A stretch of DNA of 64,000 nt from Mesorhizobium shangrilense (GCF_040537815.1 NZ_JBEWSZ010000001.1:806001-870000), one strand, 5' to 3'; positions 38,148 through 49,331 are shown, counted from the first letter of the stretch. Numbers and translations are program-made. Notes: generated by a model not told the origin, from the sequence alone.

Positions 38148-39191
38148 ATGGAAACCTTCTTCTCCTTCTACGTGCTGCCGGCGCTGATCATTCTTCTGAA
38201 GTCGGTCGTGCTGATCGTCGTGCTGCTGATCTTCGTGGCCTATATCCTCTATGCCGACCGCAAGATCTGGGCGGCGGTGCAGTTGCGCCGTGGCCCGAAC
38301 GTGGTTGGACCCTGGGGCACGCTGCAGGCCTTCGCTGACCTGTTGAAGTTTGTGTTCAAGGAGCCGGTGATCCCGTCAGGCGCCAACAAGGGCGTGTTCC
38401 TGCTGGCGCCACTGGTGTCGGCGGTGTTGGCGATCTCTGCCTGGGCGGTCATTCCGGTCAACGAGGGCTGGGCCGTCGCCAACGTCAACGTCGGCATCCT
38501 CTATGTCTTCGCCATCTCCTCGCTCGAAGTGTATGGCGTGATCATGGGCGGCTGGGCGTCCAACTCGAAATATCCGTTCCTCGGCGCCCTGCGTTCGGCG
38601 GCCCAGATGGTGTCCTACGAAGTCTCGATCGGCTTCGTCATCGTCACGGTGCTGCTCACCGCCGGCTCGCTCAACCTGACCGATATCGTGCTGTCGCAGC
38701 ATGATGGCATTGGCACGCGGCTTGGGTTGCCCAACACCTTCCTCGACTGGAACTGGCTGGCGCTGTTCCCGATGTTCATCATCTTCTTCATCTCGGCGCT
38801 GGCTGAGACGAACCGGCCGCCCTTCGACCTTGTCGAGGCCGAATCGGAACTGGTCGCCGGCCACATGGTCGAATATTCGTCGACCCCGTTCCTGCTGTTC
38901 TTCCTCGGCGAATATGTCGCGATCGTGCTGATGTGCGCGCTGGCAACCATCCTGTTCCTTGGCGGCTGGCTGCCTCCGTTCGACTTCGCGCCCTTCACCT
39001 GGGTGCCCGGCGTCATCTGGTTCGTGCTGAAGGTCTGCTTCGTGTTCTTCGGCATCTCGATGGTGAAGGCGTTCGTGCCGCGCTACCGGTACGACCAGCT
39101 GATGCGTCTCGGCTGGAAGGTGTTCCTGCCGATCTCGCTGTTCATGGTGGTCGCCACCGCAGCCTTCCTCAAGATCACGGGGTTTGCGTGA
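38148..39191 (+). CDS. nuoH: NADH-quinone oxidoreductase subunit H
   Basis: A 347-residue ND1-type membrane subunit with about eight helices, forming the entrance of the quinone chamber. It shows [20 protein letters not shown], and [20 protein letters not shown] with its conserved acidic loop. ATG 38148 follows the nuoG stop by two bases; it overlaps nuoI by one base. Confidence 0.97.
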   Translation: METFFSFYVLPALIILLKSVVLIVVLLIFVAYILYADRKIWAAVQLRRGPNVVGPWGTLQAFADLLKFVFKEPVIPSGANKGVFLLAPLVSAVLAISAWAVIPVNEGWAVANVNVGILYVFAISSLEVYGVIMGGWASNSKYPFLGALRSAAQMVSYEVSIGFVIVTVLLTAGSLNLTDIVLSQHDGIGTRLGLPNTFLDWNWLALFPMFIIFFISALAETNRPPFDLVEAESELVAGHMVEYSSTPFLLFFLGEYVAIVLMCALATILFLGGWLPPFDFAPFTWVPGVIWFVLKVCFVFFGISMVKAFVPRYRYDQLMRLGWKVFLPISLFMVVATAAFLKITGFA

Positions 39192-39682
39192 TGTCCGCTC
39201 TTTCCCAGGCCGCAAAATCGCTGCTGCTGCAGGATTTCGTCAGCGCCTTCTTCCTCTCGATGCGTCAGTTCTTCGCGCCGAAGGAGACGATCAACTATCC
39301 GCACGAGAAGGGGCCGACCAGCCCGCGCTTCCGTGGCGAGCACGCGCTGCGTCGCTATCCCAATGGCGAGGAACGCTGCATCGCCTGCAAATTGTGCGAG
39401 GCAATCTGCCCGGCGCAGGCCATCACCATCGAAGCCGGTCCGCGGCGCAATGACGGCACGCGCCGCACCGTGCGCTATGACATCGATATGGTGAAGTGCA
39501 TCTATTGCGGCTTCTGCCAGGAAGCCTGCCCGGTCGACGCCATCGTCGAGGGGCCGAATTTCGAATTCGCGACGGAGACGCGCGAGGAACTCTACTACGA
39601 CAAGGACAGGCTGCTGGCGAACGGCGACCGGTGGGAGCGCGAACTGGCGCGCAACATCGCGCTGGACTCGCCCTATCGCTGA
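39191..39682 (+). CDS. nuoI: NADH-quinone oxidoreductase subunit I
   Basis: A 163-residue 23-kDa-type (TYKY) subunit holding clusters N6a and N6b. The two ferredoxin motifs are [15 protein letters not shown] and [18 protein letters not shown] 39191 overlaps the nuoH stop (TGATG), which implies coupled translation. A 219-base gap with hairpins separates it from nuoJ. Confidence 0.97.
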   Translation: MSALSQAAKSLLLQDFVSAFFLSMRQFFAPKETINYPHEKGPTSPRFRGEHALRRYPNGEERCIACKLCEAICPAQAITIEAGPRRNDGTRRTVRYDIDMVKCIYCGFCQEACPVDAIVEGPNFEFATETREELYYDKDRLLANGDRWERELARNIALDSPYR

Positions 39683-39692
39683 ATTGGACGGG

Positions 39693-39809
39693 GCGAGGGG
39701 CCTCGCCTGAGGGGATGATCCCGGCGTTTCGGGCAAGATCATCCTTCGGAACGACAGAGTTGCCCATGTTTCTTTCGGTCGGGCCTTTCAACCCGATCGG
39801 AACATGGGC
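39693..39809. other. Three hairpins in the nuoI-nuoJ gap
   Basis: The only large gap in the operon holds three successive inverted repeats: GCGAGG/CCTCGC (39693-39706), GGATGATC/GATCATCC (39713-39744, with inner CCCG/CGGG) and GCCCATGTT/AACATGGGC (39762-39809, with a further inner stem near CGGTCGGG/CCCGATCG). No T run follows, so this looks more like RNA processing, stability or attenuation structure than a terminator. No gene is seen. Confidence 0.55.
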
Positions 39810-39901
39810 TAGGACAACGCGGCTTCGGCACCGGAGGCGGAACGAAGCCATAGATACGGACAGGGCGTGAGCCAGTCCGGACAGGAACCCGGGGGAACCC
39901 C

Positions 39902-40522
39902 ATGCTGAGTGGACTAGAGGCGGCCTTTTTCTACCTCTTCGCCTTTGTCGCGGTGGCGTCGGCGTTCATGGTTATTTCATCGCGCAACCCGGTGCATTCG
40001 GTGCTGTTCCTGATCCTGACCTTCTTCAACGCCGCCGGCCTGTTCATGCTGACCGGGGCCGAGTTCCTGGCGCTGATCCTGATCGTCGTCTACGTCGGCG
40101 CGGTGATGGTGTTGTTCCTGTTCGTCGTCATGATGCTCGACGTCGACTTCGCTGAAATGAAAGAGGGCGCCCTGCAATACGCACCGATCGGCGCGCTGGT
40201 CGGGCTGATCCTGGCGGCGGAACTGATCGTCGTGCTCGGGGGCTATACATTCGCGCCGAAGCTCGCCGCGACGGTGTCCAAGCCCATTCCGGATCTCGCG
40301 ACGCGCACGAACACAGCGGCGCTCGGCGACATCCTCTATACGGACTACCTCTACTACTTCCAGGTTTCGGGGCTCATCCTGCTGGTGGCCATGATCGGCG
40401 CCATCGTGCTGACGCTGCGCCACAAGCCGGGCGTCAAGCGACAGTCGATCGCAGCCCAGGTCGGCCGCACGCCGGCCACCGGAATGGAAATCCGCAAGGT
40501 CAAGACAGGCGAGGGACTCTGA
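39902..40522 (+). CDS. nuoJ: NADH-quinone oxidoreductase subunit J
   Basis: A 206-residue ND6-type membrane subunit with five helices. The pi-bulge region [20 protein letters not shown] is present, which in the family takes part in the active/deactive transition. It follows the hairpin-rich gap and precedes nuoK by one base. Confidence 0.96.
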   Translation: MLSGLEAAFFYLFAFVAVASAFMVISSRNPVHSVLFLILTFFNAAGLFMLTGAEFLALILIVVYVGAVMVLFLFVVMMLDVDFAEMKEGALQYAPIGALVGLILAAELIVVLGGYTFAPKLAATVSKPIPDLATRTNTAALGDILYTDYLYYFQVSGLILLVAMIGAIVLTLRHKPGVKRQSIAAQVGRTPATGMEIRKVKTGEGL

Positions 40523-40523
40523 G

Positions 40524-40832
40524 ATGGTCGTCGGCATCGCGCACTACCTCACCGTATCGGCGATCCTGTTCACGCTGGGCGTGTTCGGCATCTTCCTGAA
40601 CCGCAAGAACATCATCGTCATCCTGATGTCGATCGAGCTGATCCTGCTGGCGGTCAACATCAATTTCGTCGCCTTCTCGGCGGTGCTCGGCGATCTGGTC
40701 GGCCAGGTGTTCGCGCTGTTCGTGCTGACGGTCGCGGCGGCTGAGGCCGCCATCGGACTGGCGATTCTCGTCGTCTTCTTCCGCAACCGCGGCTCGATCG
40801 CGGTCGAAGACGTGAACATGATGAAGGGTTGA
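40524..40832 (+). CDS. nuoK: NADH-quinone oxidoreductase subunit K
   Basis: A 102-residue ND4L-type membrane subunit with three helices. It carries the conserved intramembrane Glu residues of the proton pathway in [17 protein letters not shown] and [18 protein letters not shown]. The spacing of one base from nuoJ is typical of the operon. Confidence 0.97.
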   Translation: MVVGIAHYLTVSAILFTLGVFGIFLNRKNIIVILMSIELILLAVNINFVAFSAVLGDLVGQVFALFVLTVAAAEAAIGLAILVVFFRNRGSIAVEDVNMMKG

Positions 40833-40842
40833 CGGGGCTATT

Positions 40843-42816
40843 ATGTATCAAGCGATCGTCTTCCTTCCCCTGCTTGGCTTCCTGATCGTCGGCCTGTTCG
40901 GCAATTCGCTCGGCGCCAAGGCATCCGAATACATCACCTCGGGCTTCCTGGTGATATCGGCCGTGCTGTCATGGGTCGCCTTCTTCGCCGTCGGCTTCGG
41001 CCATGGCGAAGTGTTCACTGTGCCGGTGCTGCGCTGGATCCAGTCGGGTGGGCTCGAGGCGTCCTGGGCGCTGCGCATCGACACGCTGACGGTGGTGATG
41101 CTGGTGGTGGTCAACACTGTCTCGGCGCTGGTCCACATCTACTCGATCGGCTACATGCACCACGATCCGAACCGGCCGCGTTTCTTCGCCTATCTTTCGC
41201 TGTTCACCTTCGCCATGCTGATGCTGGTGACGGCCGATAATCTCGTGCAGATGTTCTTCGGTTGGGAAGGGGTGGGCCTGGCTTCCTATCTGCTGATCGG
41301 CTTCTGGTACAAGAAGCCGTCGGCTAACGCCGCCGCCATCAAGGCCTTCGTCGTCAACCGTGTCGGCGATTTCGGCTTCGCGCTCGGCATCTTCGGCGTG
41401 TTCGTGCTGTTCGGCTCGGTCAATCTGGGCACCATCTTCGCCAATGCGGCGACCTACATTCCGGCCGAAGGCGCACCGCAAGGAGCCGCCGTGCTGACCT
41501 TCCTTGGCCATGCGCTGGACAAGCAGGCGGCCATGACCATCGTGTGTCTGCTGCTGTTCATGGGCGCCATGGGCAAGTCCGCGCAGGTGCCACTGCACAC
41601 CTGGCTGCCAGACGCCATGGAAGGCCCGACGCCGGTTTCCGCGCTGATCCATGCCGCCACCATGGTGACGGCCGGCGTGTTCATGCTGGCGCGCCTGTCG
41701 CCGCTGTTCGAACTGTCGCATTCGGCGCTGACCGTGGTCACCTTCATCGGCGCCTTCACCGCCTTCTTCGCGGCGACGGTCGGCCTCGTCCAGAACGATA
41801 TCAAGCGCGTCATCGCCTATTCGACCTGCTCACAGCTCGGTTACATGTTCGTGGCGCTGGGCGTCGGCGCCTACGGTGCCGCGATCTTCCACCTGTTCAC
41901 GCATGCTTTCTTCAAGGCGCTGCTGTTCCTCGGCTCGGGCTCGGTCATCCATGCCGTCTCCGACGAGCAGGACATGCGCAAGATGGGCGGGCTGCGGAAG
42001 CTGATCCCCACCACCTACTGGATGATGGTGATCGGCACGCTGGCGCTGACCGGCGTCGGCATTCCGGTGACGGTCATTGGCACCGCCGGCTTCTTCTCCA
42101 AGGACGCGATCATCGAGAGTGCCTTTGCCGGACACAATTCGGTCGCTAGCCTTGCCTTCATACTGCTGGTCATCGCCGCCTGCTTCACCTCCTTCTATTC
42201 CTGGCGCCTGATCTTCATGACCTTCCACGGCAAGCCGCGGGCGAGCCATGACGTCATGCATCACGTCCATGAATCGCCGCCGGTCATGCTGGTGCCGCTG
42301 TTCATCCTGGCCGCTGGCGCATTGTTCGCGGGCATCATCTTCCACGGCGCCTTCATCGGTGAGGGCTATGCCGAGTTCTGGAAGGCGTCGCTGTTCACGC
42401 TGCCGGACAACCACATCCTGCACGAGATCCATGAACTGCCGCTGTGGGTCGAGTTGTCGCCCTTCATCGCCATGGTCATCGGCTTCGCGCTGGCCTGGAA
42501 ATTCTACATCCGCTCGCCGGAAATGCCGGTGAACCTGGCTGCGCAGCATCGCGGGCTCTATGCCTTCCTGCTCAACAAGTGGTATTTCGACGAGCTCTAC
42601 GACTTCCTGTTCGTGCGGCCGGCGAAGCGCCTCGGTACCTTCCTGTGGAAGACCGGTGACGGCACCATCATCGACGGTCTCGGCCCCGACGGTATTTCAG
42701 CGCGCGTCGTCGACGTCACCAACCGGGTCGTCAAGCTGCAGACCGGCTACCTCTATCACTATGCCTTCGCCATGCTGATCGGCGTTGCCGCACTCGTCAC
42801 CTGGATGATGCTCTGA
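40843..42816 (+). CDS. nuoL: NADH-quinone oxidoreductase subunit L
   Basis: A 657-residue antiporter-like ND5 subunit with about 16 helices including the long lateral helix at the C-terminus. Key segments are [18 protein letters not shown] (essential Glu), [20 protein letters not shown] (essential Lys/His) and [20 protein letters not shown]. It overlaps nuoM by one base. Confidence 0.97.
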   Translation: MYQAIVFLPLLGFLIVGLFGNSLGAKASEYITSGFLVISAVLSWVAFFAVGFGHGEVFTVPVLRWIQSGGLEASWALRIDTLTVVMLVVVNTVSALVHIYSIGYMHHDPNRPRFFAYLSLFTFAMLMLVTADNLVQMFFGWEGVGLASYLLIGFWYKKPSANAAAIKAFVVNRVGDFGFALGIFGVFVLFGSVNLGTIFANAATYIPAEGAPQGAAVLTFLGHALDKQAAMTIVCLLLFMGAMGKSAQVPLHTWLPDAMEGPTPVSALIHAATMVTAGVFMLARLSPLFELSHSALTVVTFIGAFTAFFAATVGLVQNDIKRVIAYSTCSQLGYMFVALGVGAYGAAIFHLFTHAFFKALLFLGSGSVIHAVSDEQDMRKMGGLRKLIPTTYWMMVIGTLALTGVGIPVTVIGTAGFFSKDAIIESAFAGHNSVASLAFILLVIAACFTSFYSWRLIFMTFHGKPRASHDVMHHVHESPPVMLVPLFILAAGALFAGIIFHGAFIGEGYAEFWKASLFTLPDNHILHEIHELPLWVELSPFIAMVIGFALAWKFYIRSPEMPVNLAAQHRGLYAFLLNKWYFDELYDFLFVRPAKRLGTFLWKTGDGTIIDGLGPDGISARVVDVTNRVVKLQTGYLYHYAFAMLIGVAALVTWMML

Positions 42817-44321
42817 TGACCGCCTGGCCCATTCTGTCGCTGGTCACCTTCCTGCCGCTGGTTGGTGTGCTGCTTATCCTGTTCATCAACGATGACAGCG
42901 AGAACGCACGCCGCAACATCCGCGCCATCGCGCTGTTGACGACGACCTTCACCTTTCTGATCTCGCTGTTCATCTGGACCGGCTTCGACAATTCGCAGGC
43001 GGGCTTCCAGTTCGTCGAGAAGGTTGCCTGGCTCGACTCCGGCATCTCCTACCATATGGGCGTCGACGGCATTTCCATGCTGTTCGTCATCCTCACCACC
43101 TTCCTGATGCCGCTCTGCATCCTGGCGTCGTGGGAATCGATCGAAAAGCGCGTCAAGGCCTACATGATCGCCTTCCTGCTCTTGGAAACGCTGATGATCG
43201 GCGTGTTCTGCGCGCTTGACATCGTGCTGTTCTACGTCTTCTTCGAAGCCGGCCTGATCCCGATGTTCATCATCATCGGCGTGTGGGGCGGCAAGCGGCG
43301 CGTCTACGCCTCGTTCAAGTTCTTCCTCTACACGCTGGCCGGCTCGGTGCTGATGCTGCTCGCCATCATGGCGATGTTCTACCAGTCCGGCACCACCGAC
43401 ATCCCGACGCTTTTGACGCACAACTTCCCGGCCAACATGCAGACATGGCTATGGCTGGCCTTCTTCGCCTCCTTCGCGGTGAAGATGCCGATGTGGCCGG
43501 TGCACACCTGGCTGCCCGATGCACACGTCGAGGCGCCAACCGCGGGTTCGGTGATCCTGGCCGGCATCCTCCTGAAGATGGGCGGGTACGGCTTCCTGCG
43601 CTTCTCGCTGCCGATGTTCCCGCTGGCGTCCGAGATGTTCGCGCCGCTGGTCTTCACGCTCTCCGTCGTCGCCATCATCTACACTTCGCTGGTGGCGCTG
43701 ATGCAGGCGGACATGAAGAAGCTGATCGCCTATTCGTCGGTCGCGCACATGGGCTTCGTCACCATGGGCATCTTCGCGATGAACCAGGAAGGCATCCAGG
43801 GCTCGATCTTCCAGATGCTCAGCCACGGCCTTGTGTCCGGTGCGCTGTTCCTCTGCGTCGGCGTCATCTATGACCGCATGCACACACGCGAGATCGACGC
43901 CTATGGCGGCCTGGTCAACAACATGCCGAAATACGCCACAGTGTTCCTGATCTTCACCATGGCCAATGTCGGCCTGCCCGGCACCAGCGGCTTCGTTGGT
44001 GAGTTCCTGACCATGCTCGGCGTGTTCAAGGTCAACACCTGGGTGGCGTTCTTCGCCGCCACCGGCGTCATCCTGTCGGCCGCCTATGCGCTCTGGCTCT
44101 ACCGCCGGGTCATCTTCGGCGCGCTGACCAAGGACAGCCTGAAGGGCCTGCTCGACCTGTCGTTGCGCGAGAAGGTGATCATCTACCCGCTGGTCGTGCT
44201 GATCATCTTCTTCGGCGTCTATCCGGCACCCGTCTTCGACGCGACGGCCCAATCGGTCAAAGCGCTCGTCACCAATGTCACCGCATCCATCGGCACCGCG
44301 CAGACCGCGGCGGCGAACTGA
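42816..44321 (+). CDS. nuoM: NADH-quinone oxidoreductase subunit M
   Basis: A 501-residue ND4-type antiporter-like subunit with about 14 helices. The pump residues lie in [20 protein letters not shown] (Glu) and [20 protein letters not shown] (Lys region). It is translationally coupled to nuoL through TGATG. Confidence 0.97.
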   Translation: MTAWPILSLVTFLPLVGVLLILFINDDSENARRNIRAIALLTTTFTFLISLFIWTGFDNSQAGFQFVEKVAWLDSGISYHMGVDGISMLFVILTTFLMPLCILASWESIEKRVKAYMIAFLLLETLMIGVFCALDIVLFYVFFEAGLIPMFIIIGVWGGKRRVYASFKFFLYTLAGSVLMLLAIMAMFYQSGTTDIPTLLTHNFPANMQTWLWLAFFASFAVKMPMWPVHTWLPDAHVEAPTAGSVILAGILLKMGGYGFLRFSLPMFPLASEMFAPLVFTLSVVAIIYTSLVALMQADMKKLIAYSSVAHMGFVTMGIFAMNQEGIQGSIFQMLSHGLVSGALFLCVGVIYDRMHTREIDAYGGLVNNMPKYATVFLIFTMANVGLPGTSGFVGEFLTMLGVFKVNTWVAFFAATGVILSAAYALWLYRRVIFGALTKDSLKGLLDLSLREKVIIYPLVVLIIFFGVYPAPVFDATAQSVKALVTNVTASIGTAQTAAAN

Positions 44322-44339
44322 CCAGGGGTTTTGCGAACC

Positions 44340-45776
44340 ATGACGCCGGACCTTATCTCCAGCCTGTCGCTCTCGACGCCAGAGCTCATCCTCGCCATCG
44401 GCGCCCTCGTGCTCTTGATGGTTGGCGCCTATTCGCGCGGAAACACCAGCACCCTGGTGACCGGCCTTGCCGTTATCGTGCTGGTGATTGCCGGCGGATG
44501 GATGATCTTCTCCACCGGGCAGGGCAATGCCTATGGCGGCGCCTTCATCCAGGATTCCTTCGCTCGCTTCATGAAGGTGCTGGCGCTGGTCGGCTCGGCG
44601 GTGACGCTGGTCATGTCGGTGCGCTTTGCCAAGGCCGAGCATTTCGACAAGTTCGAATATCCGGTGCTGATCCTGCTGTGCACGCTCGGCATGATGCTGA
44701 TGATCTCGGCAAACAGCATGATCGGGCTCTATCTCGGCCTCGAACTGCAGTCGCTGGCGATCTACGTGCTGGCCGCGATCAACCGCGACAATCTGCGCTC
44801 GACCGAAGCCGGCCTGAAGTATTTCGTCCTTGGCGCGCTGTCGTCAGGCATGCTGCTCTATGGCATCAGCCTGGTCTATGGCTACACCGGCAACACCGGC
44901 TTCCAGGAGATCGCCACCGCACTGGGCAGCGGCGAGCGTCAACTCGGCCTCGTCTTCGGCCTGGTCTTCGTGCTGGCAGGCCTTGCCTTCAAGATCTCGG
45001 CGGTGCCGTTCCATATGTGGACGCCCGACGTCTATGAAGGTGCGCCGACGCCGGTGACGGCATTCCTGGCGGCGGCGCCGAAGATGGCGGCAATGGCGCT
45101 CTTGGTGCGCGTCACCATGGGCGCGTTCAAGCCGATCGCTTCCGACTGGCAGCAGATCATCGTCTTCATCTCGATCGCCTCGATGGTGCTCGGCGCCTTC
45201 GCCGCGATCGGCCAGACCAACATCAAGCGGCTGATGGCCTATTCGTCCATCGGCCATATGGGCTATGCGCTGGTCGGCCTTGCCGCCAACAGCCAGGACG
45301 GCGTGCGCGGCGTCGCCATCTACATGCTGATCTATCTGGTGATGACTCTGGGCACCTTCGCCTTCATCCTCGCCATGCGGCGCAAGGAAGGCAATGTCGA
45401 GCGGATCAGCGATCTGGCCGGCCTGTCGTCGACCAATCCGATCATGGCGACCATCCTGACCATCCTGATGTTCTCGCTGGCCGGCATCCCGCCGCTCGCC
45501 GGGTTCTGGGGGAAGTGGTACGTCTTCCTCGCCGCCATCAACGCCCACCTCTACGCGTTGGCGATCATCGGCGTTCTGGCTTCCGTGGTGGGCGCCTATT
45601 ACTACCTGCGCATCATCAAGATCATGTGGTTCGATGAACCGGTCGGCGGCTTCGTGCCGATGGGCAGTGAACTGCGCCTCGTGCTCGGCGTCTCCGGCGC
45701 CTTCGTGCTGTTCTACGTGCTGATCGGCGGGCCGATCAGCACTTACGCCGAAGCCGCCGCCAAGACATTTTTCTGA
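44340..45776 (+). CDS. nuoN: NADH-quinone oxidoreductase subunit N
   Basis: A 478-residue ND2-type antiporter-like subunit, last of the complex I genes. It shows [40 protein letters not shown] and [23 protein letters not shown] 44340 is chosen; the open frame also includes a TTG 9 bases earlier. It ends 4 bases before birA, so the housekeeping genes downstream may be read through from nuo. Confidence 0.97.
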   Translation: MTPDLISSLSLSTPELILAIGALVLLMVGAYSRGNTSTLVTGLAVIVLVIAGGWMIFSTGQGNAYGGAFIQDSFARFMKVLALVGSAVTLVMSVRFAKAEHFDKFEYPVLILLCTLGMMLMISANSMIGLYLGLELQSLAIYVLAAINRDNLRSTEAGLKYFVLGALSSGMLLYGISLVYGYTGNTGFQEIATALGSGERQLGLVFGLVFVLAGLAFKISAVPFHMWTPDVYEGAPTPVTAFLAAAPKMAAMALLVRVTMGAFKPIASDWQQIIVFISIASMVLGAFAAIGQTNIKRLMAYSSIGHMGYALVGLAANSQDGVRGVAIYMLIYLVMTLGTFAFILAMRRKEGNVERISDLAGLSSTNPIMATILTILMFSLAGIPPLAGFWGKWYVFLAAINAHLYALAIIGVLASVVGAYYYLRIIKIMWFDEPVGGFVPMGSELRLVLGVSGAFVLFYVLIGGPISTYAEAAAKTFF

Positions 45777-45780
45777 CGGG

Positions 45781-46602
45781 ATGGCATTTCGGCTGGCTCC
45801 AACCTCGGCGTCGGAAGGGTTCCGGCTCGAGGCGCATGACAGCGTCGGCTCCACCAATGCGGTGGCGCTCGACCATGCAAGGGCAGGTGACCCCGGCAAT
45901 TTATGGGTCGTCTCCAAGAAGCAGGAAAACGGGCGTGGCCGGCGTGGCCGTGCCTGGTTGTCGCCCGAGGGCAATCTGGCGGCGACGCTGCTTGTCATCA
46001 CCAAGGCCGAGCTCAGGCTCGCGGCGACACTCGGTTTTGTCGCTGGCCTGGCTCTCTCCGATGCATTGGATGCTGTCGTGCCGAAGGGCCGGATCGCTGT
46101 AGGACTCGACGGCGCCAGCGAAGGCCGAAATCGCTTCGAACTGAAATGGCCCAATGATGTGTTGGCCTCCGGCGCCAAGCTTGCCGGCATACTGCTGGAA
46201 TCGGCGGTGCTGGAAGGCGGCCGTTTCGGCGTTGCGGTCGGCATCGGCGTCAATGTTGTGGCTTTTCCCGACGATCTGCCTTATCCGGCGACATCGCTTG
46301 GCGCGTTGGGGGCGACATGCGATGCGGAAACGCTGTTCCTGGCGCTGTCGGATGCCTGGAGCGAGAATGCCCGGCTGTGGAATGACGGACGCGGGCTTTC
46401 CGCGATCAGGCAGCGTTGGCTGAAGCGTGCCGCGGGGCTTGGTGGGCAGGTTGCTGTCAGAATTGACGGTAATGTGGTGCGCGGTACATTCGAAACCATT
46501 GACGAGGACTGCCGTTTCGTGATCCGCGACGATCAGGGCTCGGTTCTGACGATCGCCGCCGGCGACGTCCATTTCGGCGCGGTTGCGTCGGCCCGTGTTT
46601 GA
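45781..46602 (+). CDS. birA: Biotin--[acetyl-CoA-carboxylase] ligase
   Basis: A 273-residue enzyme that activates biotin and attaches it to the carboxyl carrier protein. It shows HDSVGSTNAVALDHA, the ATP/biotin-binding GRGRRGRAWLSPEGNL, LKWPNDVLASGAKLAGILLE and a small C-terminal SH3-like domain. There is no N-terminal helix-turn-helix, so it is a ligase only and not a repressor as in E. coli. It directly follows nuoN. Confidence 0.93.
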   Translation: MAFRLAPTSASEGFRLEAHDSVGSTNAVALDHARAGDPGNLWVVSKKQENGRGRRGRAWLSPEGNLAATLLVITKAELRLAATLGFVAGLALSDALDAVVPKGRIAVGLDGASEGRNRFELKWPNDVLASGAKLAGILLESAVLEGGRFGVAVGIGVNVVAFPDDLPYPATSLGALGATCDAETLFLALSDAWSENARLWNDGRGLSAIRQRWLKRAAGLGGQVAVRIDGNVVRGTFETIDEDCRFVIRDDQGSVLTIAAGDVHFGAVASARV

Positions 46603-46650
46603 TGGGCTTGGTTTGATGGGCTTGGCTTGACCGGCCAGGAAGGGAATATC

Positions 46651-48321
46651 ATGGCGAAAGCGGAAAACGCTGAACTCGTCTTCGTGCCACTCGGCGGCGT
46701 CGGCGAGATCGGCATGAACTTCGCACTCTATGGCTACGGTCCGGCCAATGCGCGCGAATGGATCGTCATCGATGTCGGCGTGACCTTTCCCGATGCCAGC
46801 CTGCCGGGCGTCGACCTGGTGCTGCCCGACACGCGCTTCATCGAGGAGAACCTCGCCAATCTGCGCGGCATCATCATCACCCATGCGCATGAAGACCATT
46901 ATGGTGCGTTGCTCGACACCTGGCCGAAGATCAAGGCGCCGGTCTGGATGACGCCGTTCAGCGCCGGCTTGCTGGAAGCCAAGCGCCAGGGCGAACAGGG
47001 CGCGCCGAAAATCCCGGTGACAATCTACAAGGCGGGCGAGACGTTCACCGTCGGTCCGTTCCAGATCGAGGCGATCCCGGTCGCGCATTCGATTCCAGAA
47101 CCGATGTCGCTGGCCATCACCACCCCGCTCGGCACGGTCATTCACACCGGCGACTGGAAGATCGATCCGGAACCGACGATTGGACCCAAGACCGACGAAG
47201 CGCGTTTTCGCGCTTACGGCGAGAAGGGTGTTCTGGCACTGATCTGCGATTCGACCAATGCGCTGCGGGAAGGCGAGTCTCCCTCGGAAGTGGCGGTTGG
47301 AGAAGGCCTCAAAGGCGTTATCCAGAGCGCCAAGGGCCGCGTCGCCGTCACTACATTCTCCTCCAATGTGGGACGTATCGTTTCCATCGCCCGGGCGGCG
47401 CGCGATGCCGGCCGCCAGTGCCTGGTGCTGGGCCGCTCGCTCAAGCGCGTCATCGATGTGGCCGGCGAGCTCGGCTACATGGACGGCCTGCCCGAATTCA
47501 TCGGCGAGGAGGATTACGGCTTCATCCCGCGCGAGAACCTGGTCATCATCTGCACCGGCAGCCAGGGCGAGCCGCTGGCGGCACTTGCGAAACTGTCGCG
47601 TGAGGAGATGAAGTCGGTGTCGCTGACGGCCGGCGATACCGTGGTGTTTTCATCGCGCACCATTCCCGGCAATGAGAAGGCGATCCTCGAAATCAAGAAC
47701 CGGCTCATCGACCTTGGCATCAAGATCATCGAGGATGGCGATGCGCTGGTGCATGTTTCCGGCCATCCGCGCCGCAGCGAATTGCGCAAGATGTATGAAT
47801 GGGTGCGTCCTCAGATCGGCGTTCCCGTCCATGGCGAGGCCGCGCATCTGGTCGCGCAGGGATCGCTGATGTCGATGTCCGGCATCGGCCAGGTGGCGCA
47901 GGTGCGCGACGGCGACATGCTGCGGCTTGCTCCTGGCGCCGCCACCATCATCGACCAGGTACCATTCGGCCGTGTCTACAAGGACGGCAGGCTGATCGGC
48001 ACCGACCAGGCGATGGGCATTCGTGACCGGCGCAAGCTGTCCTTTGCCGGCCATGTTGCGGTCAACGTCGTGCTGGACGACAAGTACGAACTGGCCGGCG
48101 ACCCCGATCTGGTCGCGATTGGCGTCGCCGAAGCCGATGCCAGCGGCGAGACGCTCGAGGACCTGATGATCGATGCGGCGGTCGGCGCGGTGGACTCAAT
48201 TCCCCGTCAGCGCCGGAAAGACCTCGACCTAGTGCAGGAGGCGGTGCGTCGCGCCGTGCGCGGCGCCGCCAACGAAGCCTGGGGCAAGAAGCCGCTGGTG
48301 ACGGTGTTTGTCACAAGGTGA
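46651..48321 (+). CDS. rnj: Ribonuclease J
   Basis: A 556-residue metallo-beta-lactamase/beta-CASP nuclease acting in mRNA decay and rRNA 5' processing. The zinc-binding HAHEDHYGALLDTW lies near residue 77. VIHTGDWKIDPEP, FSSNVGRIVSIARAA and the beta-CASP HVSGHPRRSELRKMYEWVRP follow. ATG 46651 has AGGAAGGG 7 bases upstream and is preferred to the frame start at 46627. A long repeat hairpin follows the stop. Confidence 0.95.
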   Translation: MAKAENAELVFVPLGGVGEIGMNFALYGYGPANAREWIVIDVGVTFPDASLPGVDLVLPDTRFIEENLANLRGIIITHAHEDHYGALLDTWPKIKAPVWMTPFSAGLLEAKRQGEQGAPKIPVTIYKAGETFTVGPFQIEAIPVAHSIPEPMSLAITTPLGTVIHTGDWKIDPEPTIGPKTDEARFRAYGEKGVLALICDSTNALREGESPSEVAVGEGLKGVIQSAKGRVAVTTFSSNVGRIVSIARAARDAGRQCLVLGRSLKRVIDVAGELGYMDGLPEFIGEEDYGFIPRENLVIICTGSQGEPLAALAKLSREEMKSVSLTAGDTVVFSSRTIPGNEKAILEIKNRLIDLGIKIIEDGDALVHVSGHPRRSELRKMYEWVRPQIGVPVHGEAAHLVAQGSLMSMSGIGQVAQVRDGDMLRLAPGAATIIDQVPFGRVYKDGRLIGTDQAMGIRDRRKLSFAGHVAVNVVLDDKYELAGDPDLVAIGVAEADASGETLEDLMIDAAVGAVDSIPRQRRKDLDLVQEAVRRAVRGAANEAWGKKPLVTVFVTR

Positions 48322-48325
48322 AGAA

Positions 48326-48461
48326 TAGGGGAATAAGGGAGTAGGGCAGTAAGGCAATAGGGCAATAGGGCAATAGGGAAGGCAAGTAGCGTCGCGCTCG
48401 ACCTTCAGCCCGTTTTCCCTACTGCCATACTGCCATACTGCCTTATTGCCCTACTCCCCTA
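48326..48461. repeat. Long imperfect inverted repeat built of 8-bp tandem units
   Basis: The left arm (48326-48380) contains runs of the unit GGGCAATA and variants. The right arm (48414-48461) contains their inverse, units such as ACTGCCAT. Together they could fold into a hairpin of about 45 pairs with several mismatches. It fills the gap between the RNase J gene and mce. A terminator or RNA-stability role is possible; it may also be a dispersed repeat. Confidence 0.8.
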
Positions 48462-48479
48462 ACCCATCACGGAGCTCAA

Positions 48480-48884
48480 ATGCTCGGACGCCTGAACCAT
48501 GTGGCGCTTGCCGTACCGGACCTGACTGCCGCTGTTGCCGCCTATCGCAATACGCTGGGCGCCCACGTGGCCGAGCCTCTGGCGCTGCCCGAACATGGCG
48601 TCACCGTGGTGTTTGTCGATGTCGGCAACACCAAGATCGAATTGCTGGAGCCGCTGGGCGAGGGGTCGCCGATCGCTGCGTTCCTCGAGAAGAGCCCTTC
48701 CGGCGGCATGCATCATCTGTGCTACGAAGTGGAGGACATCCTGGCTGCTCGAGATCAGCTCAAGGCCGCCGGTGCGCGTGTGTTGGGTGACGGAAACCCG
48801 AAGCTCGGTGCGCATGGCAAGCCGGTGCTGTTCCTGCATCCCAAGGATTTCTTCGGCACTCTGATCGAACTGGAACAATCATGA
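48480..48884 (+). CDS. mce: Methylmalonyl-CoA epimerase
   Basis: A 134-residue vicinal-oxygen-chelate protein that interconverts (R)- and (S)-methylmalonyl-CoA in propionate catabolism, feeding the B12-dependent mutase. Metal ligands are visible in LNHVALAVPDL (His), GGMHHLCYEVED (His) and a C-terminal LIELEQ (Glu). It overlaps the DUF1467 gene by 4 bases. Confidence 0.92.
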   Translation: MLGRLNHVALAVPDLTAAVAAYRNTLGAHVAEPLALPEHGVTVVFVDVGNTKIELLEPLGEGSPIAAFLEKSPSGGMHHLCYEVEDILAARDQLKAAGARVLGDGNPKLGAHGKPVLFLHPKDFFGTLIELEQS

Positions 48885-49165
48885 GCTGGGTTTCGTTCAC
48901 CGCGCTGTTCTTCGCAACCTGGTGGGTTGTGTTGTTCGCCGTGCTGCCGTTCAGCGTCAGGACGCAGGACGACGATCATGACGTGACGCTGGGCACGGTT
49001 CCGAGTGCGCCGCGCGGGCCGCATATGCTGCGCGCCATCATCCGCACCACCCTCGCGACGGCGGTTGTCATGGGCATTTTCTATGGCCTGACGCACGGAC
49101 TTGGGTACAGTCTCGACGAGATCCCGCACATCATCCCGGAAGCGTCGCAGGCACCTGCAAAATAG
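48881..49165 (+). CDS. DUF1467 family membrane protein
   Basis: A 94-residue protein with two transmembrane helices (about 5-24, FTALFFATWWVVLFAVLPFS; about 53-72) joined by an acidic stretch (QDDDHDVTLG). This architecture and the neighbours mce upstream and proS downstream match DUF1467 of the Rhizobiales. The role is unknown. Its start overlaps the mce stop by 4 bases. Confidence 0.88.
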   Translation: MSWVSFTALFFATWWVVLFAVLPFSVRTQDDDHDVTLGTVPSAPRGPHMLRAIIRTTLATAVVMGIFYGLTHGLGYSLDEIPHIIPEASQAPAK

Positions 49166-49302
49166 GTTCGTCGGCAAAGCAGCCTGGGGTGTCCCTGGGT
49201 GAAGCGCCAGTCCGGTCGAATGGCCGGGCTGTGGCATTGAGCCTCGCGCTGACGCGAGGTCATGCGGTTTGAGAGCTCTTGGCGCTAAGCAGATGTTTGC
49301 AC

Positions 49303-49331
49303 AAAAAAAATGCAAGGCACGAGGCCTTGCA
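49303..49331 (-). terminator. Intrinsic terminator of the sRNA
   Basis: An 8-bp stem TGCAAGGC/GCCTTGCA with a 5-base loop (49311-49331) is followed on the minus strand by eight T residues (49303-49310). This is a textbook rho-independent terminator, with no protein gene ending at it. Confidence 0.88.

Noticed and set aside
44844..46253. 469-codon minus-strand open frame over nuoN and birA
   Set aside because: It is a shadow of two recognised genes, with low-complexity Asp/His/Gln composition.
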